A model generated the notes under the pieces. That model had not been told where the DNA came from. It ran no database searches and saw only the letters and a list, made by a program, of their open reading frames with translations. Of a stretch of DNA of 64,000 nucleotides, positions 11,509 to 22,859 are shown in pieces. This DNA comes from Microplitis mediator (taxonomy: Eukaryota > Arthropoda > Insecta > Hymenoptera > Braconidae), in contig NC_079969.1 of NCBI RefSeq assembly GCF_029852145.1, positions 12,494,465-12,558,464 of the forward strand, in the 5' to 3' direction. The stretch's first letter is position 1; each line of letters opens with the position of its first letter. The position numbers were made by a program, and so were the translations under genes.

Positions 11509-12972
11509 TAGTTGAAAGCCCTGCCCTGTGTGTCATGATGCCCTCGGCTTCGCCTCGGGCATCTTATCACACAGGGCAGGAATTTCAACTTTCTTCCCTT
11601 GTAGTGTAATATACTATTTTGGCTATCATTCCAAAAGCTTCTCTAAGGTATAAAAAAAATTCCATCCAAAGCGCAGCTTGATATCTCAATTCTTCAAGAA
11701 TCTCAATACATTTATATTTTCCCATTTAAATAACAGGTAAAAAATTTTTTTTTACGTTTTCATCCGCTAAAACAACGAAAAATTTTTTTTCTGTATTTTT
11801 CATCAATCATTCTTATAGGAAATTTAATTCTCCAAAAAAAGTATTGAAATAATTTTTTCGTAATCCTAACGGTTAAAAAGTTATTGAGCTTTAAGTACTC
11901 GTTACTAAATAAATTTAAAGGAAGATAGTTTTAGAGCAACTCTTTAATGGAATTGACACCATTACTAAATAATTTATTTAATTTTTATAGATTTGAAATA
12001 ATTTTCTACTTTTTGAAAACTTTTTTGGTGACTGCATATATTTATTTCGAAATTAATCAAACTCTAAACTGTTTATAATAATTAAATAATCTAATAATCG
12101 TTTATATAAATATGAATAATTTTTCTTATTGCAATTTGATATTTTTTCCTATGATCAGCAACTATTTGTAACAGATATTGTTTCTGTTCTTCATCTTTTG
12201 TCCTAAATTCATTATATTTTTCAATTAAAGCTAGTACTTGCGGTTGGATACTGAATTTAATTTTCTTCATATCTAACTAAATTTTCTTTTATTGTGATTA
12301 TTTAAAGCTCAATAACTTTTTACCCGTTAAGATTACGAAAAAACTAATTCAATACTTTTTTGTAGAGAGTTAAATTTCCTACAAAAATATTTGATGGAAA
12401 ATTCAGAGAAAATTTTTTCTCGTAGTTTTACTGGATGAAAACGTAAAAAAAAATTTTTACGTGTTATTTAAATGGGAAAACATAAATGTATTGAGCTTCT
12501 TGAAGAATTGAGATATCAAGCTGCGCTTTGGAGGGAATTTTTTTTCTACTTAAGAAAAGCTTTTGAGATGATAGCCCTTGAAAAAAAAAAGTTTTTTTTG
12601 GACTACTCTAATACATATATTAGGGTAGAACGAAAAAAAAATATTTTCTTTTTCTTAGCCTTAGGGTAGAACTTGTAGCTCATAAAAAAAAAAAATTTAA
12701 AAGAAAAAAAAATTTTTTTACTTAATATTTTGTGGTAGCCCACTGACTTCTAAAATAAGTAATGAATTAAAATTTTTGGTTGATGGGAAATTTTTTTTTT
12801 GACTTATAATCTTGGAAAACATCTAAGAATTAACAAATATGATCGCTTTAAACTCAACTTTCACTCCGGTACAAGTTATAAAGCATGTAATTTTTTCTAC
12901 CTTTTTTTTTGAAATTACAATAATAGTCCAAAAAAATCATCGATTTTCTTAGCGGGAAGTTAAGAAATCAGT

Positions 12973-13866
12973 ATTTTACACACCACGAAGGAAAGTAGGG
13001 TTGTTACGGGGTGGAATGCTCCCGCATTATATTTAAATTTAAATTCGACTCGCGCCAAGAGATCCGGCCTCCAACAATTATATAACTGTCAATACGGAAG
13101 ATGATCTGTTGCTCAACACCGAGGTCGCTACTGTCAAAGCCCTCGGCATTTGTCATTTTAGGGGTTGGCCAATCTAAGCTGAGAGGGTACGAGGCCCAGA
13201 GATAACTAGCCATCGGTCTCTTGACTCGCAGCGACCGCCTTGGTCGGACGTATCTTCTATTTTCCACGACTATCACTCCTACTACATACTGCTGCTTCTC
13301 CTGCTGTTTCCAGATTATTCTGTACACAAATAATATCCGCAAGTGGTTCATAGTAGAAACAGTACACTCATTTAAAAGTCGTATTGTAGTATGGTGATAT
13401 TATCTAGTAAAGTTATATTGTGGTAGAAATGTTATTTAAAAAGACCTTTATGTAGTAGAGATGAAACTCCGCCTACTCTTCTTTTGCTAACTTTATAGTC
13501 ATATTGGGAGAATCATTTCATCTCCGTGCTAAAATTTGTAAGAATCGTACTATACTGCAACCCAAATCGTCTGGTAGGACAAGTAAACTTGTCGCACTCA
13601 AATTTACTTATCACATGCAGATTATCGTATAACCCACAAAAATGTCGCGGCAACAGTTGAATCAGCAAAAAGCTACTTAGCGAACAAAACAGCGAACACT
13701 AAAATAGTACTCATATCGCATTAATAATAAAAAGAAGTATGTTCAATTCGTGCGGTGTTGCTGATTACCCACACGAGCAAATGAGCGCACTCACTTCGTT
13801 CGTGTGCTCAACTTTGCTCTCGTGGGCAATAGACAACTTACCGCACTAGTTGTACAATATACTATT
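12973..13866. repeat. Probable second CTTCG-stem element
   Basis: The left end AGTATTTTACACACCACGAA resembles the 9551 terminus; the right end ACAATATACT is its inverse. A stem at 13750-13846 pairs GTGCGGTGTTG and CCCACACGAGC with GCTCTCGTGGGC and TACCGCAC around CACTTCGTTCGTG. A 115-codon frame on - at 13351-13004 (Arg-rich RRYVRPRRSLRVKR) shows no family I recognise. Confidence 0.45.
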
Positions 13867-14344
13867 TTGAAATTGTCCCATTTAAAATCCATAAGAAAGT
13901 TAGGGTTTTTTTTTCCATTCTCTACAACTCAGCCACATTTCAAATTATCAGGTCGCCGATTACGGCATTTTGTAGGTAGTTTAATACTCTTCAAACGCCT
14001 CCGAGGTAATTTTACTCGGACTATAATTGTTTTTTCTGTATTGATTCTGAAAGTAATTTTTTTAATAATAATTTGGGTTTTTTGTAGATATTAACTAAAT
14101 AACAATATTTGAAGTAAAAACGCAGATAACGATTGTTTCGGAAATTTTATTCTCTACAAAAAAAGGTTCTCTTAGTTAAGTGGCTCAAGTTATTCGTTCA
14201 TGTGATATAGGGATTTTAATAATTTTGTAAATTAAATAGTTTTTAAAATATTCGACCAAATGCCATTTAATTTCAATTTTAAATTAGTAAATGATTTTCT
14301 TTTTATTAATATAATCCATTCATGAAAATCAGAAAGGTTAAAAT

Positions 14345-15023
14345 TGATGAGCTTCGGAAAAATTTTAACAAATATTTTATTTGGATCTCATGTGGATTTT
14401 TACCTCGATTTCCCATGGGAATCTGCACCATGTCAAAATGGGAATCCAGGTACCCACAGTTTCCTACATGAATTCTTATATAAATCCATATACTCTTATA
14501 TTAATTCCTATAGATTCTTACATTAAATCCATACTTTTCTACATGGTTATGTGTGCTCATGCCAAGTCATTCTCAGTCATGCAATACAATGCATGATCAT
14601 TTATTTTCCGTTATACATAGTCATGCATGATTGGGTATGGATTGACATGCATCATGCATGACATTGCATGATTAGTGCAATGTCATGAATGATCATTCAC
14701 AATTGAGCTTGGTAATGCATGATATTGCTTGAATTGTGCGTGACTATTCTTTCCTTGTCATGCATGCATCATGCATAGCCATGCGTGATCATGTACGATT
14801 GAGCTTGGCCATTATGCTTCATGCGTGGTGTTGCATGAATCATGCATGACTGTTCTTTCCTCGCCATTCATGATCATGCATGATTGAGCATAACTTACCA
14901 CGATCATGCATGAACCATGCAAAGTTATGTCTGGATCACGCACGACCATCTCTGAATCATGCATGAATCGTGCACGATCACGCATGAATCAAGCATGATC
15001 GTGCATGACGATTTTTTCCCGGG
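14345..15023. repeat. CATGCATGAT word array with CCCGGG right end
   Basis: From about 14545 the sequence repeats CATGCATGAT, TGATCATGCA and ATTGAGC(T/A)TGG variants; before that come TTCCTACATG / TCCTATA-like words. It ends in GACGATTTTTTCCCGGG, the terminus seen at 11508 and 38586. The left end (GCTTCGGAAAAATTTT near 14350) is degenerate. Nothing recognisable lies in 13870-14344. Confidence 0.55.
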
Positions 15024-15169
15024 CACTGTGCAACGTAGAGCCTACACTATCGCCACTTAGTATAGTACAGTTAACTATCCCAAGTGAATTTTTGCGGTGA
15101 ACCGTGAGCGCAGTTGGTTCAAACGTCTACGTCTACTTGCCGCATCACAACGAAATAATTAAACCAGGA

Positions 15170-15505
15170 TATTTCTTACCTTTGAGTTGAGTATTTTAAA
15201 TTCTTGACTAGAATCACAGATCATCTCGATTCAAAATTGATTATACCTAACGAAAAAATATTTTACTCTTGGACAATTGATTATATTTTGGGACAAAATA
15301 TTGACTTCTTTCACTTTAAGAAAATACTTCTTAATTCAAGAAACATATTATATCGGCTGAATAAAAAAATCTAATGCCAAGATGAATAACTTTAGGAAAA
15401 TTTTGTTCTTGAACTAAGAAAATTTTCGTTTTCATTCAAAAATTAAAAAAAATATTCTTTCTGCAAGAAAAAATTTCTTGTGCCAGGATATCCTTTTTTC
15501 TGTGT
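15170..15505. repeat. Partial CACAGAAAAAAG element
   Basis: The right end CCTTTTTTCTGTGTA matches the 633-899 and 51470 termini; CCAGGATATTTCTT near 15171 may be the decayed left end. The interior has the family's ATTTTCTTGTTCAAG-like words. No coding content. Confidence 0.4.
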
Positions 15506-16563
15506 ACGCAATCGATGTCTCTAACTTTATAGTTCAATGGTACCGACAATACAGATATGGAGTAACAATAAATGTTCTTCATATTTTTTTGATTTTGATT
15601 CATTATCCTCAGAGCAACTAATACAAGTAAACTTCACAAAATATACAATGTAATAAAATCAGCAACATCAAAAATTATACAAAACTAGAATTCATTGATT
15701 CGAAACGAAATGGCTTTTGTACAAGGCATGGATTTTTTATTACCAATTAAATATAAATTTTTTACATCTTGTGGTTTTTCGTAACAAAAATTCTTGGTCC
15801 CTTTAAACATCAAATGCTAAAAATTAATATGAAAAATTAGAAATATTGTCATAATTTTTTTATTTTTATGTTCACCAAGTACACTAAGAGAAAAAAAAAT
15901 TAAATTCAAGTAATTATTTTTCTTGTTTCTATAAATAATCAAAATAAGTGAAATTTTCTAAAATTAAATTGATAGTTATTATTTTGAGAAGACTTTTGCT
16001 TCACTTGAGTAATAAGTTTCTAGAAGCATCAACTACTTAAAGCAAGCAAAATATTTCTTCAATTTATTTGATACGTTCTCAAATTTATTACAATTAAAAA
16101 CTTCAATAAACTAATTATTTGATTAATTAAAAAAAGGAATTGAAGGAAGACATAGTTAAGAATTAGAAAAAAATTATTGCACTAAGAAAAAAATTTTTTC
16201 TTATAACAAAATGAAATTTCTTATTGGCATTGATAAAAATATCAAATATATTAATTTTTTCAAGAGCTACTTCTATAAGCTATCAAATATTTTAGTTTTC
16301 TTATTTCGCTGTGTTAATTAATATTTAAGATGATAAACATCGACAAATAACTCAAGAGTTCATTCAAAACATGATTCCTAATTAGACACTATGACTGCGC
16401 GAACTAAAGCTTAGGCCATAAGTCTCGCGTAATCGGTCTAGTTTCGAATGTCAATTACTTATAAAAAAAAATGTTTGCTAAGGTATGAAAATAATCAGAA
16501 CAACATTAGATAAAAAAAGGCATATCTAATAATATTTTTTCGACAGAATGAAATTTGTTTGTT

Positions 16564-16715
16564 CCCTGCTTAAAAAATCCGATAGATTCTGATAGCTGTA
16601 TGTATAAGGCCCTATACTTTACTATAGCACTTCTCATAGAACTCATTCATTCTTATAAAATCTCTATGGGAATTTATGAGAATCTATAGGATTCTATGAG
16701 ATTTTCTAAACAGGG
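16564..16715. mobile_element. 152-bp MITE, CCCTGYTTARAAAATC ends
   Basis: Left CCCTGCTTAAAAAATC and right GATTTTCTAAACAGGG match at 14 of 16 positions. The interior repeats words such as TTCTATGAGA, TCTATGGGA and TTCTCATAGA in both orientations. Confidence 0.65.
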
Positions 16716-16726
16716 TTAGTAATAAG

Positions 16727-17329
16727 TAGGGCTGTACATCTAAACCGGCTTAACCGGTTAAAAAAGTTAACCATGTTAATTAGCTAGCTAGCTCATAAAC
16801 TTAGCTGATTAAACCAGTTAACTTGATTTGCTTGGCCAACTCCAAAATTAAATTAAATATCTCAATTTTTCGACAGCAGGAAATATTATTCCTGCTGAAA
16901 AAACTGTTTGTTGTCAGAAAATGCGAATCTGTTAAAATTTCTCTATCAAAATAGAGATATCACTAGAGGACTTAGTAAGTTACTAAGTTAAAATTATAAA
17001 CAAAACTATAATTTTAATTCAATAATCTTATAAATTGTTATTATTTTATTTTAAAATTGTTTTATGTATTTATATTATAATTGCTGCTTCAGATTAAAAT
17101 TTTTTTCAATTAGATTATCCCTAATTGTCTCCTAACATTGAATAGCAAATTAATAAAAAATTAAATTAATCATTTCAACCCATAGCCAATTTTAATTAAC
17201 CGGTTAAACCTTTGGTTTAGCCAAGCAAATCAAGTTAACCGGTTAAATCAGCTAAGTTGATGAGCTAGCCAGCTAATTAACCTGGTTAACGTTTTTAACC
17301 GATTAAGTCGGTTTAGATGTACAGCCCTA
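16727..17329. mobile_element. MITE with ~115-bp TIRs (hAT-like ends)
   Basis: TAGGGCTGTACATCTAAACC and its inverse end the element. The arms continue through AACCGGTT, AGCTAGCTAGCTCAT and CAAGTTAACCGGTT-type words to TTGCTTGGC. The AGGGCTGTACA end recalls hAT elements, but flanking 8-mers (AGTAATAA, AGTATTGA) match only in part, so the class is tentative. Confidence 0.65.
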
Positions 17330-17492
17330 GTATTGAGCAAGTAAATAAAATACTTGAATAAAGTAATTATTTTACTTATTGATTGAAGAAAATAATTGCT
17401 TGGCGCTATTTTAGTAACTGAAATACTTAAACTAATAATTTTTTCTTGAAAATATAAATTTTTTTCTCTCAGTGTAGATAGGTCATTATTTC

Positions 17493-20400
17493 TTACATGA
17501 ATGTTTGATCATGTTGCTCATGAATCATCGTCGATCGCCGAGATTGAATTATACCTGTTTGTTGGTTGTATAATTCTCGCATAAGATTGTCCTTCTCTTG
17601 CTCGAGTAATGCAATTTTATAATTTTGTTTGTTTACTTCCTATTATAAAATTATATAAAAAAAAATTTTTTTAAATCGCTGAATTTAAATACTTTTTCAT
17701 TACCTCAGTCAATCTGTAATTTTGATGTTTTAATTGAGTGAGAATATCCTGGTTTAGTTGTGTTGAAGATCTATTCAAAAAAGCTAAATTCATATGGAGA
17801 GGAAGACCACCTCTTTCCCAACTATTTATAAGAGCTGCTAGGTGACGATTTACTTCAAGAATGCGTGCACGTTGAAATTCTAATCGTTCTTGTTGAGATT
17901 CAGTCCATTGTTCCTATGCCAAGAAAACATTTTTTTTTTTGTTTAATTAACTCATTAATTACTAACTTCACCCTTCAGCACTCTCGTGAAACCCACCACT
18001 ATCATTGCTCTCGTGATGAGAAAAATTCTCACATACTCTGCGCACACTTGCGCGTACGTGGATCCATTTTATTTTAAATATTTACACGCTGATAGAAATA
18101 AATTGAAAATTAAGAATAACAGCCGTTTGTATACACCTTGCCCATAAATGAACAGTTTACGAAAACATCCGAATCGAGCCGACCATACTCGATTCCTAAC
18201 TTTATACACCTTATCTTACTATAGTGGTGAGAAAAAATCTCACAGAGCAACAATAAAAATTCTTTTAAAAAGTACTGTAACAGAATAATTAAATGATACT
18301 GTTGTAATCTAATAGAGCATTAAATTTTTGGCAGAAAAAATATCAAGCATACATTAAATTTGAAATTTTAGAAAAAATTGAGATAACATATGAGTGTGAG
18401 AAAAAAACTCATAGCGAGAGCGCTGAAGGGTTAATATATCCTCTCAATATTTACCACATAAGAAGCCATTTCACCGAGATGCTTTATTTTATCTTGAGTT
18501 GTGGAAATTTGTTTTAAGTACCAATCTCTGGCTTTCTCGATCGCCCCAAATCCTTGAAGTAAAATATCTTTTTCTTCTTCAATTTGTTTTATTCTTTTCA
18601 TCTATAGTTAAAATTATCATCAATAGAAAGTGTACGGCTAAACTTACATTCAATATCGTGTATTGATTTACAAGTGAAAATATATTATATCATTAAATTA
18701 TTTGATAAGACTTTTCCTCGCGGTTTTTGCAATACTGTTTAAATACCGTAAATAAAGTAAACTATAGTAGAAAGTAAGCAGGTTTACCTATTCGCGGGAT
18801 TTACACTGTGATTTTGAGTTTATACGGTTTTTCTACTACGTTTATACGGTTATCCTACTAAATGTATACAGTGTTTCTAGGAATTTTATAAAATGATTGA
18901 AAAAATATTAGATTGTGAAACAAAAATAGAAAACTCCAATTATGTCCTGTATGTGATCTAATTGATTAGGAGCATCACTTGGACGAATCGATTATTGTTT
19001 TTTATTGATGAAAAAAACCTGGCGACTGCTGGACACGAACCCGGGTCCTTCCGATTCTAAGTCTCAGCTACTTTCCACTGCACTGACGCACGTACACTAT
19101 CGCGTTAAAATAGATGGTATATTTATTAAGGTACCAAAGAAAAATTGAAGAAATTATAAACCCACGATATCATGATTGAATATTATAAATATTCTTGGTC
19201 AAATATATTATTTAATCTTATTCAAAAATTATATTATAGATTTCTTAAGATTTAACTAAATTATCCCCGAGCTGCTCTAAGTTTAGAATTTGGCTTGAAT
19301 AATCAGAGCGCCTAAAGGCTCGGAAAGTAGAAAATTTATCAGGGAATGAACAAGCGGATAATAGCTTGTTGGGAACCCGAAAGATAACAAGTTGAGGAAG
19401 CCCTTTACATAGGGTATGGGGAGAAGTAGCGTCCCACCACTTATCCATAAGCAAACATGTTGACCAGCGCTGGGAGACTGGTACCACGGGAGGCCATTCC
19501 AAGCCCACTGCGGCTAGAGTCTCTTTATTTCCTGAAATGGTAGTAGTGTTGGCCCAAGCAAGGTAGGACTCGTGATGGCTGTAGTTAGATACCACACACA
19601 ATAAGGATTTTTGAGTATACCTCCGGTTAATGTCCACCTTAGTCGTCACTCGATTAAATTTTTCGGCTAAGAGTGTCGTCTAGGTGGAAGATGGGGACGA
19701 CCCCGCAGCGCGTGTATGCCCAAAAGGGCGAGGAAACGGTCTCCGGTAAAACGGAGGTGGGTTTCGGTCCCGTTACGATAATTAATTAATTTAACTAATT
19801 TATTTGTGCTGAAGTAAAATAATAGTTTACAGTTTTACAAAAGACTATAATAGTACATTGCATAGCGAGTGGGTTAGGTGAGTTTTTATACGGGAAGCAC
19901 AATGTTTTTAACACGAGTTGTAGGTGCACGCGCATGAGCGCCAGCGAGTGCTTAGTGTGCACCGAAGACGAGTGCTAAGAGCATTGTGTTTGACGGATAA
20001 AGACTTAACCCACGTCCTATGCACTATACTTTATTCAATAATTGTCTGATTTTTGCGAATTATTATATCAGTAAAGTAAACCCTAAAGCAGGTGGAGTTT
20101 ATATGATACTAGTTCTAGACTCCTCTCACCACTAATTTCTTATCAATTTTAATTAATAAATAATAACCAGCGTATCTATACTTACGTAGACACTAATATC
20201 AAAGTTGTTAGATTGATTGTACTACTCATTCTGAATATATCTAGTGTTGAGATTATTTGCTTTAGTGATAATAGGAGAGTTTGTTTTTGAGAACGGTCGA
20301 CAATGAGTTAATGACTTTTGAGGAATGTGTTTATGGATTCAAATGCGGTTGTTTATGACCCCATAAACACACGTCGTTGAGGAACATGGGACGCCATTTG

Positions 20401-22479
20401 CTTTTTGATGAATTATTAACCACTGATTGGTAAACGGTCATTAAGAGTTTGCTTTGCAGATATGATAAGTAGCAGTAATCAGACATGCGTTGAATAAAAT
20501 ACAATAAAATTTCATAAACTTTTATAAAATTATTTTTTCACGAGATATATTAGTTCTAGGGAATCGTTACCATAACTATACTATATAAAGACGATATAAA
20601 TACAATATTAAGGGTGTGTTCCACTAAGCGTTCACAACGATCACGCTCACGACCGCGGTTTTCCCCGTTTCACTTGTTTGCGAGCGTTACAATCATAAGC
20701 TCAAGTGGAACGGATTATGGAGCATTGATGTTGATGTAAATATTACAAATGGCGAGTTTGAAAAAATATAAAGCAGGAGCTTGAAAAGGTTAGGTCACGA
20801 TTTGTAAGTCTTAATAATAATATTTAAGAACTATTAGTTAACTTGATGTAATTAAAAAAAATATACAATTAAAATTTTTATGTTTCATTTTAGTAGGGTA
20901 TTTTTATAATTTACGTTTAAATGTAATTAAAATGTCTTTAACGGCGACAATTGAATATTTTTTGGTGCATCGCAATAATGCTTCAGAAACTACTTTATCT
21001 AGTTCAGATGAAGAGTGGAATGCAATTTTACGAAATTACGATCGTGAAAAGCGAAAACTTAGGCCACGTATGTTAATTATGAGAGTGTAATTAATAGTTA
21101 TTAGCTTATAAGCTTTCACTAACGTTTCTCTTTCCGAATCGTATAAGACAATTTTTTCTGTCGCCGTGTTTAAGTTTAAAAGATTGCGCGCTAAATTTCT
21201 CAACGTCCACTTCGATCCACCTCTTAAGGTAGGTCGTTGTGAGGTTGGCGTAAGCGAAAATAATAACGTCATTAGTGACGTTTTCGTCACGACCACAACG
21301 ACCGTGGTCGTCATGTGGAACGGCTGAAGGAATATTTTGAGCATTGTAAACGCTTACTGGAACGCACCCTAACACAATAGAAACACAGTATAAATTTAGT
21401 ATGAATACAGTATAGACAAGATATAAATACATTACTGATATGATATAAACACAGTTTGAATTTCGTATTAACCCAGTATAAATGCGTCTAAAATAATTCA
21501 CAAATATACTGTTTATAGCTCGTAGATATTCTGATGTTATACCGTAACAATACGTATACCTCCCAAATACGGTTGTGTCAAAATCGCGAGGGTTGATTAT
21601 TTAATAACTCAACAGCAATAAGTTTTTTACCATATTAAAATCAATGCCATTTTGCAAAGTGTGCCGTCTAGACTCTTTTTTTCTTGAAATTATTTTCTTT
21701 TGAGAAATTCCAAGATGATTAGATTGTATATCTATCAATTTATCATCTTTTATATTTTTTTGAGACTTTAACAAACTTCGAGAGTCAACAGTATAGTTTG
21801 TATTCGATACTTGTTTTTTTTTAAGACATTTTTCTTCGTTCAACATAAGTCCGACTTGCCAATTATGTAAAGTTGTTCTTATTTCTGATTTGTCAAAATT
21901 ACGGTCTGCGTTAAGTAGTCGACCGTCAGTCGCAGCACCGGTTCTTGGGGGTTTCGGTGGACCAAACATTTTTAGTGATTTTACATCAGTAATTGATTTT
22001 CCTTTAAACATATCCAACGAAATATTTCGCGAATCATTACGAGATTCGGATAATTGAGGCATACTAAATGTACGTTGTTGTAATATGGCATTATTAGGTC
22101 GTATTGTGGCTGTATTCGGAGACGTTAATAAATTTTTCATAGGACTATTTATCATCAAATTCGATGCTGAAAACGGGGTAACAAATTGATTTTGACTATT
22201 CGAAGACTCCATATCTTTTTGCTTCTGTTGTAAGCATATTTTTAAACCAGTACATAAACGTTCGAATGTTAATAATCCGTTGGATGGAGTTACTTTTTTT
22301 AAATTTTCAAGAACATTTTTTGGTAGTTCCTGCGTGCCATCGTCTTGCCATCGTTTTTCAATATCTAAATATTTTATAAATCCAGTATTTTCATGGTCCA
22401 TTATTTGAAACAATACTCGCATAGCATCTACGAAGCTCCTTGGAAGTTCGTCAGCTTTCAATGATTGTACTTGTGCCAT
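17493..22479 (-). CDS. SAPCD2: Suppressor APC domain-containing protein 2 homologue
   Basis: Complete spliced CDS, read from high to low: 22479-21631 (283 codons, ends at ATG|GTAAAA), 18601-18455 (49), 17913-17704 (70), 17639-17493 (48 plus TAA); every intron is phase 0 and GT-AG, giving 450 aa. Residues 12-85 form the conserved N-terminal EF-hand-like region (LPRSFVDAMRVLFQIMD, FIKYLDIEKRWQD, VTPSNGLLTFERL). The RRHTLQNGIDFNM motif at the end of exon 1 runs straight into MKRIKQIEEEKDILLQG of exon 2, as in vertebrate SAPCD2. Exons 2-4 are coiled coil (EKARDWYLKQIS, KIALLEQEKDNLMRELY). Vertebrate SAPCD2 acts at cell junctions and in spindle orientation and planar polarity; transfer of that role to this protein is inference. 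Intron 1 (18602-21630) is full of transposon sequence. Confidence 0.92.
19031..19090 (-). other. tRNA-like module (A and B boxes), reverse strand
   Basis: On the minus strand a B box GGTTCGTGTCC (plus-strand 19031-19041) follows an A-box-like AGTGCAGTGGAAAGTAGCTG, with CGGAAGGACCCG between. No acceptor stem is evident. Likely tRNA-derived. Confidence 0.4.
19245..19649 (-). other. 134-codon open frame, unrecognised
   Basis: Begins MTTKVDINRRYTQKSLLC and is unusually GC-rich for this window (the region to about 19760 shares this). Trp-rich segments (LEWPPVVPVS, CLLMDKWWDA) are present but I recognise no family. It lies inside SAPCD2 intron 1, same strand, with no visible splice link. It may be a remnant of a mobile-element gene; I assign no function. 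Confidence 0.25.
19846..20034. repeat. Short CTTCG-family inverted repeat
   Basis: Ends ATAGTACATTGCATAGCGAG and its diverged inverse (CCTATGCACTATA); further pairing of GTGGGTTA with TAACCCAC, TTTTTATACG with CGGATAAA and CACAATG with CATTGTG. The loop is GC-rich (GAGCGCCAGCGAG). Related to 62066-62248. Confidence 0.6.
20612..21369. mobile_element. PIF/Harbinger-type element, TAA target duplication
   Basis: Ends GGGTGTGTTCCACTAAGCG and CGCTTACTGGAACGCACCC are inverse copies flanked by TAA on both sides (20609-20611 and 21370-21372), the TWA duplication known for PIF/Harbinger. Near-terminal GATCACGCTCACGACC pairs with GTCGTGACG-type sequence. Inside, ATG at 20932 opens a short frame (MSLTATIEYFLVHRN, then SSSDEEWNAILRNY) that may be the start of a lost transposon gene. 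It lies in SAPCD2 intron 1. Confidence 0.75.
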
Positions 22480-22859
22480 TTTTTTTTTTTTTCTAACTAT
22501 TTATTTTTTTATAAAAACGTTTATTTTCAAGGCGCTGTAACAAACATAAAAATATTGCAAATGATGTAAAGATATATTTTTTGACATCAGAGAAATACAT
22601 CTTATACAATATTAATAGAAGTGTAACAGTATAAAATATAATAATTTCTTAATATTTTGATAAATATTTAACACTAAATTGAATTTTTTTTAATAGTATT
22701 TTCACGTTACGCATTTTTATTTGAAGCCGTCGATTGACTTTCTGAGCAACAACAGAAAAGTAGTAATCGCAATGGCGTCTTCTCATGATTGGTATTAGTC
22801 GTCGTTATTGTAGTAAGAGAATTTAATCAAGTCAACTAAAACGCTTGATCCTTGATCTA

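Larger units (their letters stand above)
9547..11620. mobile_element. TIR element with CTTCG-looped GC-rich stems
   Basis: Terminal inverted repeats of about 30 bp: AGTATTTTACACTACAAGGG at left, CCCTTGTAGTGTAATATACT at right. Inside are compact stems: 9590-9650 (CTCAGATCACATGT and inverse, loop region GGCGAAGCC), 10291-10356 (ATGCCTGCCCC and inverse, around CTCGCTTCGCTCG), 11520-11580 (CCTGCCCTGTGTG and inverse, around CGGCTTCGCC). No protein product is supported. It carries a nested element at 10575-11508. Confidence 0.72.
9532..12608. mobile_element. TA-flanked giant hairpin element, split by a nested insertion
   Basis: The right half (about 12300-12608) is the inverse of 9532-9546 joined to 11621-11910. 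Ends are TAGTGGTCCAAAAA and TTTTGGACTACTC, with TA on both outer sides (9530-9531 and 12609-12610). Arms include GCTATCATTCC/GATGATAGC, AAAGCGCAGCTTGATATCTC/GAGATATCAAGCTGCGCTTT and AATTCTTCAAGAA. The left arm is interrupted by the element at 9547-11620. No transposase is seen; the TA flanks suggest mobilisation by a Tc1/mariner-type enzyme (inference). Confidence 0.7.
15882..17474. mobile_element. TA-flanked CACTRAGAG element at the SAPCD2 3' end
   Basis: Ends CACTAAGAGAAAAAAA and TTTTTTTCTCTCAGTG are inverse copies with TA outside each. The right TA is 16 bp from the SAPCD2 stop codon. An internal stretch (15930-16105) recurs at 31445-31620. It carries two nested elements (16564-16715 and 16727-17329). 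Confidence 0.65.
18715..21592. repeat. Probable CCTCGCGG-ended element with ATACGGTATAAAC words
   Basis: The left end CCTCGCGGTTTTTGCAATAC and right end TCGCGAGGG recall the better-preserved element at 49345-52567. Word arrays (TTTATACGG, CAGTATAAAT, AATACAGTATA) remain at 18720-18880 and 21373-21590. The middle is occupied by other elements, so a single origin for the two ends is inferred. Confidence 0.45.

Noticed and set aside
14344..14596. 60- and 71-codon frames
   Set aside because: Overlapping frames within a word array; repeated ILIPIDSYI-like peptides reflect the DNA repeat.
21036..21501. Frames of 102 and 131 codons on the minus strand
   Set aside because: They run across the right TIR of the Harbinger MITE and the adjoining word array, with no recognisable domain.
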